Shown one piece after another: positions 5,318-7,803 of a stretch of 7,803 nt of DNA. This DNA comes from Gammaproteobacteria bacterium (lineage in GTDB: Bacteria > Pseudomonadota > Gammaproteobacteria > Poriferisulfidales > Poriferisulfidaceae). The position numbers and the translations under genes are program-made. The notes beneath the pieces are model-generated. The model worked only from the letters and a program-made list of their open reading frames with translations. It had not been told where the DNA came from and made no database searches. Positions within the stretch are counted from its first letter, which is position 1, and each line of letters begins with the position of its first letter. The stretch covers positions 1 through 7,803 of the forward strand of contig RKRZ01000174.1 in assembly GCA_007571105.1 (NCBI GenBank), written 5' to 3'.

Positions 5318-7143
5318 TATTCCTCCTGAAACTCTTCCACCCGGTGGCCTTGCATGACCCGCTGAATGCTCTGGTTCATGCGGCGCTCCACATAAGGCTC
5401 ACACCCCTGCTCCAACGCCTTGATCGCCGCACGGATGGCATCTGCATCGGCTCCATCTCGCACTTCACGCAAAGCCTGCATCAAGTCTTCAATCATCTCT
5501 CGCTCAGTGGCCTCCAGCAACACGTCTCCATCCATGGCCATGGCATCCTGCAGCGCCTGCACAACCCGGTCCGCTTCAACCTGTTGCTCCGCGAGCGCGC
5601 GGGTCGCGACATCTTCTTCCGCATGGTGCACCGATTCTCGCAGCATCCGCTCGATTTCTGCTTCTTCCAGCCCATAGGAAGGCTGCACGGAAATACCAGC
5701 ACTCACCCCACTGGTCCGTTCGGTCGCCTCCACCTCTAACAAACCATCGGCATCCACTTGAAAGTCGACCTGAATTCGCGCCGCGCCCGCTACCATCGGA
5801 GGAATACCGCGCAACTCAAAACGAGCCAGCGAACGGCAATCCGCCACCCGCTCGCGCTCTCCCTGCACCACATGAATTGACATGGCAGTTTGGCCGTCCT
5901 TGAAGGTGGTGAATTCCTGGGCATGATGCGCCGGGATTGTGGTATTGCGCTCAATGACGCGCTCAACCAACTCGCCCATGATCTCGATTCCCAATGACAA
6001 GGGCGTGACGTCCAGCAGCAACAAGTCCGAACCCGCACCTCCCGAGAGCGCCTCTGCCTGAAGCGCGGCACCCAATGCCACCACACGGTCCGGATTGAGA
6101 TCGGTGTGAGGCATGCGCCCAAAGAAAGCCTCCACTTCACGGCGCACATATGGCATCCGGGTCATGCCGCCAACCAACACCACATCATTAATATCGGATT
6201 CCGCAACTCCCGCATCCAACAGCGCTTGCCGACAACAAAACAGCATTCGCTCAAGCAATGGCGCACTCCACTGCTCCAATCGCGCGCGCGTCACAGAAAG
6301 CGGTTCCATGTCGTCGCATTCCAGTACTGCTTCATCGCTTTCCGTCAGGGCTTCTCGCACCTGGCGCGCCTGATTCAGAATTTCTCGAACGCGATTTGGA
6401 TCTTTCGTGTCCGCTTCACGCTGCTCAACAATCCAGTCAAGCAAAAGGCGATCAAAATCATCGCCCCCCAGCGCCGTATCTCCCCCCGTCGCTAATACTT
6501 CGAAGACCCCTTGATTGAGGCGCAGGATGGAAATGTCGAACGTGCCGCCACCCAGGTCAAATACCGCAATCAATTCGCCATCATGTTCCTGCCCCAACCC
6601 ATAAGCGATTGACGCCGCCGTCGGCTCATTGATTAGACGCAACACGCGCAAGCCTGCCAGACGCGCTGCGTCCTTGGTTGCCTGGCGCTGAGCCTCATCG
6701 AAATATGCCGGTACCGTAATGACTGCACCTTCCAGGTCTCCGTCCAATTCCGCCCGCGCGCGGTCCGCCAAGACCCGCAGAATCTCTGCCGAAATCTCCA
6801 TGGCGGTCTTCGGTTCGCCAGCGGTAAGGAACCGAGGCACCGCCGCTGCTGAATCTGCGACCGGATAGGCCGTCTCCGCCTCTGCCGCCGAACGTCCCAT
6901 CAGGCGTTTGATGGAAAAGAATGCGCCATCAGCTTCGAGGGCTGCAGAACCAACGTACACTTCTCCTTCCGAGGTGTAGCGCACCACCGACGGCAGACGA
7001 TGATGGCCGTCAGCATCCGGCAGCGTGTGTACTTGCCCGTCACGCATCACGGCAACCAGAGAGTGCGTGGTGCCCAGGTCGATGCCGCAGACACGCTTTG
7101 GCGTCGGCGCCCCACCCGGTTCCGAGATTTGCATCAGTGCCAT
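5317..7143 (-). CDS. hscA: Fe-S assembly Hsp70 chaperone HscA
   Basis: HscA is the specialised Hsp70 that, with the J-protein HscB, uses ATP hydrolysis to release a [2Fe-2S] cluster from IscU to acceptor proteins. The 608-residue product begins M-A-L-M-Q-I-S-E-P-G, a typical HscA start, and is close to the 616 residues of E. coli HscA. The ATPase domain shows I-D-L-G-T-T-H-S (21-28), N-E-P-T-A-A-S (172-178), D-L-G-G-G-T-F-D (196-203) and V-G-G-M-T-R-M-P (324-331). The linker region L-L-L-L-D-V-T-P-L-S-L-G (374-385) leads into the substrate-binding beta domain and an acidic helical lid. It lacks the C-terminal EEVD-type tail of DnaK, supporting HscA over DnaK, as does the position between hscB and fdx. 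It begins 2 bp after the hscB stop; its Shine-Dalgarno is weak, so it may rely on coupling. Confidence 0.98.
   Translation of the reverse strand: MALMQISEPGGAPTPKRVCGIDLGTTHSLVAVMRDGQVHTLPDADGHHRLPSVVRYTSEGEVYVGSAALEADGAFFSIKRLMGRSAAEAETAYPVADSAAAVPRFLTAGEPKTAMEISAEILRVLADRARAELDGDLEGAVITVPAYFDEAQRQATKDAARLAGLRVLRLINEPTAASIAYGLGQEHDGELIAVFDLGGGTFDISILRLNQGVFEVLATGGDTALGGDDFDRLLLDWIVEQREADTKDPNRVREILNQARQVREALTESDEAVLECDDMEPLSVTRARLEQWSAPLLERMLFCCRQALLDAGVAESDINDVVLVGGMTRMPYVRREVEAFFGRMPHTDLNPDRVVALGAALQAEALSGGAGSDLLLLDVTPLSLGIEIMGELVERVIERNTTIPAHHAQEFTTFKDGQTAMSIHVVQGERERVADCRSLARFELRGIPPMVAGAARIQVDFQVDADGLLEVEATERTSGVSAGISVQPSYGLEEAEIERMLRESVHHAEEDVATRALAEQQVEADRVVQALQDAMAMDGDVLLEATEREMIEDLMQALREVRDGADADAIRAAIKALEQGCEPYVERRMNQSIQRVMQGHRVEEFQEE
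5322..5327 (-). promoter_or_regulatory. fdx Shine-Dalgarno inside the hscA 3' end
   Basis: On the minus strand AGGAGG lies within the last hscA codons, four bases before the fdx ATG, and the two genes share one base in TAATG. This fixes the fdx start and indicates translational coupling. Confidence 0.8.
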
Positions 7144-7145
7144 AT

Positions 7146-7670
7146 TCAGTCTCTGGGGAGGCGGATTTGAATTTCCTGTACTTTCTGCTTCAGGCGCCTA
7201 TAGAAGCGAAGCTTGAGCAGAGCCTCACGCGCTTGCAGCCAGTTTTCGGAATCATATTGCTGGACAAACTCGCTCCACAGTGCGCCGGCATCTTCGTCCA
7301 GCCGGACATCAAAATTCTGGACTTCATCCAGAGTGCTCAACTCTTCCATCGCTTCACGCAATTCCATCTGGCGCATCAAAAACTCCATGTCTTCCGTCGT
7401 GTCGCGCTCGTCATCCAAACTGATGTCCTGCAATTCAAGCAGATAGGCAGCGCGGTCATATTGATCTTTCAACGTGTAGTAGCCGCGGTTGACGTGCGCG
7501 GCCGCCGCGGCAGCCAGGCGTCGCTCGCGATCGCTCCCGTTGACGTAACGGTCCGGATGCAGATCACGTTGCAAATCGCGGTAGCGGCGAGTCAACTCCT
7601 CCTCGTCCACCGAAGACGCACACGGCAGATCGAACAGATCAAAGTAATTTTGGGGAAGTTGCAGCGACAC
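7146..7670 (-). CDS. hscB: Fe-S assembly J-type co-chaperone HscB
   Basis: HscB brings IscU to HscA and stimulates its ATPase. The 174-residue product has an N-terminal J-domain beginning N-Y-F-D-L-F-D-L-P, with the diagnostic H38-P39-D40 motif, and a C-terminal helical IscU-binding domain containing E-F-L-M-R-Q-M-E-L-R-E-A-M (about 105-117), which corresponds to the IscU-contact surface known in E. coli HscB. Length is typical. The start is GTG at 7670, with GGAGG five bases upstream; no in-frame ATG gives a complete J-domain. The gene follows iscA after 20 bp and precedes hscA by 2 bp. Confidence 0.96.
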   Translation of the reverse strand: MSLQLPQNYFDLFDLPCASSVDEEELTRRYRDLQRDLHPDRYVNGSDRERRLAAAAAAHVNRGYYTLKDQYDRAAYLLELQDISLDDERDTTEDMEFLMRQMELREAMEELSTLDEVQNFDVRLDEDAGALWSEFVQQYDSENWLQAREALLKLRFYRRLKQKVQEIQIRLPRD

Positions 7671-7675
7671 CGCCG

Positions 7676-7680
7676 CCTCC
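7676..7680 (-). promoter_or_regulatory. Shine-Dalgarno fixing the GTG start of hscB
   Basis: GGAGG on the minus strand ends five bases before GTG 7670, in the iscA-hscB gap. The spacing supports the non-ATG start. Confidence 0.75.
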
Positions 7681-7684
7681 GTCG

Positions 7685-7702
7685 TTCAGCTTAAATGCTG
7701 AA
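7685..7702. repeat. Small hairpin at the iscA-hscB junction
   Basis: TTCAGC (7685-7690) and GCTGAA (7697-7702) form a perfect 6-bp stem with a 6-nt loop that includes the iscA stop codon, just upstream of the hscB ribosome-binding site. No T-run follows, so it is not a terminator. It could be an RNA-stability or coupling element, or chance. Confidence 0.35.
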
Positions 7703-7803
7703 ACTTTCCCCACAGCCGCATCGCGCTTTCTCATTTGGGTTCGTGAAGCGGAAACCTTCGTTGAGTCCTTCCTTGCCGTAATCCAGTTCGATTCCGTCCA
7801 GAT
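7691..7803 (-). CDS. iscA: Fe-S assembly protein IscA (C-terminal part, cut by the window edge)
   Basis: Only the last 36 codons and the TAA stop are inside the window. The translation reads L-D-G-I-E-L-D-Y-G-K and then G-L-N-E-G-F-R-F-T-N-P-N, ending C-G-C-G-E-S-F-S-I. This matches the C-terminus of A-type Fe-S carriers, including the Cys-Gly-Cys pair that binds iron or a cluster (C99 and C101 in E. coli IscA). IscA carries Fe-S clusters to target proteins, mainly [4Fe-4S] enzymes. SufA and ErpA share this ending, but adjacency to hscB and hscA makes IscA by far the likeliest. Confidence 0.93.
   Translation of the reverse strand, partial: LDGIELDYGKEGLNEGFRFTNPNEKARCGCGESFSI

Noticed and set aside
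6921..7694. 257-codon plus-strand open frame over hscA and hscB
   Set aside because: Both minus-strand genes are certain; this is an antisense frame kept open by base composition.
1..7803. Mobile element, CRISPR array, phage, toxin-antitoxin or defence genes
   Set aside because: No transposase, integrase, direct-repeat array or defence domain is visible; every long gene is assigned to a chromosomal housekeeping or metabolic family.

Overview
This window looks like a chromosomal segment of a gammaproteobacterium, probably one that oxidises reduced sulfur. The evidence is a complete downstream half of an isc iron-sulfur operon in the proteobacterial order, a UbiK/YqiC ubiquinone factor (typical of ubiquinone-making Proteobacteria), a cytochrome c5-type protein, a Gram-negative-type adenylate kinase, and a Tat-exported SoxY-like thiosulfate carrier. 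The genus cannot be fixed from the sequence alone. Nearly all of the DNA is coding, and no mobile element, CRISPR array, tRNA or rRNA is visible.

Layout, right to left on the minus strand: the 3' end of iscA (cut by the window edge), hscB, hscA, fdx and iscX. These are tightly packed, with one stop/start overlap and Shine-Dalgarno sequences embedded in upstream genes. After a 94-bp gap holding a likely extended -10 promoter come adk and, 32 bp further on, a membrane-anchored cytochrome c5-like gene. ubiK runs on the plus strand and meets the cytochrome gene tail to tail with 2 bp between stops. Upstream of ubiK is a 153-bp divergent promoter region. From it a minus-strand operon runs the other way: a YkgJ-type cysteine-cluster protein, a YfcE-type metallophosphoesterase and a cyclopropane fatty acid synthase. 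A plus-strand soxY-like gene fills the left end and converges on cfa.

How the genes work together: IscA, HscB, HscA, Fdx and IscX assemble and transfer Fe-S clusters on the IscU scaffold (iscR, iscS and iscU are expected just beyond the right edge). Adk balances adenine nucleotides, UbiK supports ubiquinone synthesis, and the cytochrome carries respiratory electrons. Cfa modifies membrane lipids. SoxY would carry sulfur intermediates in the periplasm.

I see no previously undescribed system. The points most worth a second look are the recurrent TGCTAGAAT promoter element, which forms a 38-bp dyad between the ykgJ-like gene and ubiK; the shortened C-terminal carrier tail of SoxY with no soxZ next to it; and corrected starts for four genes.
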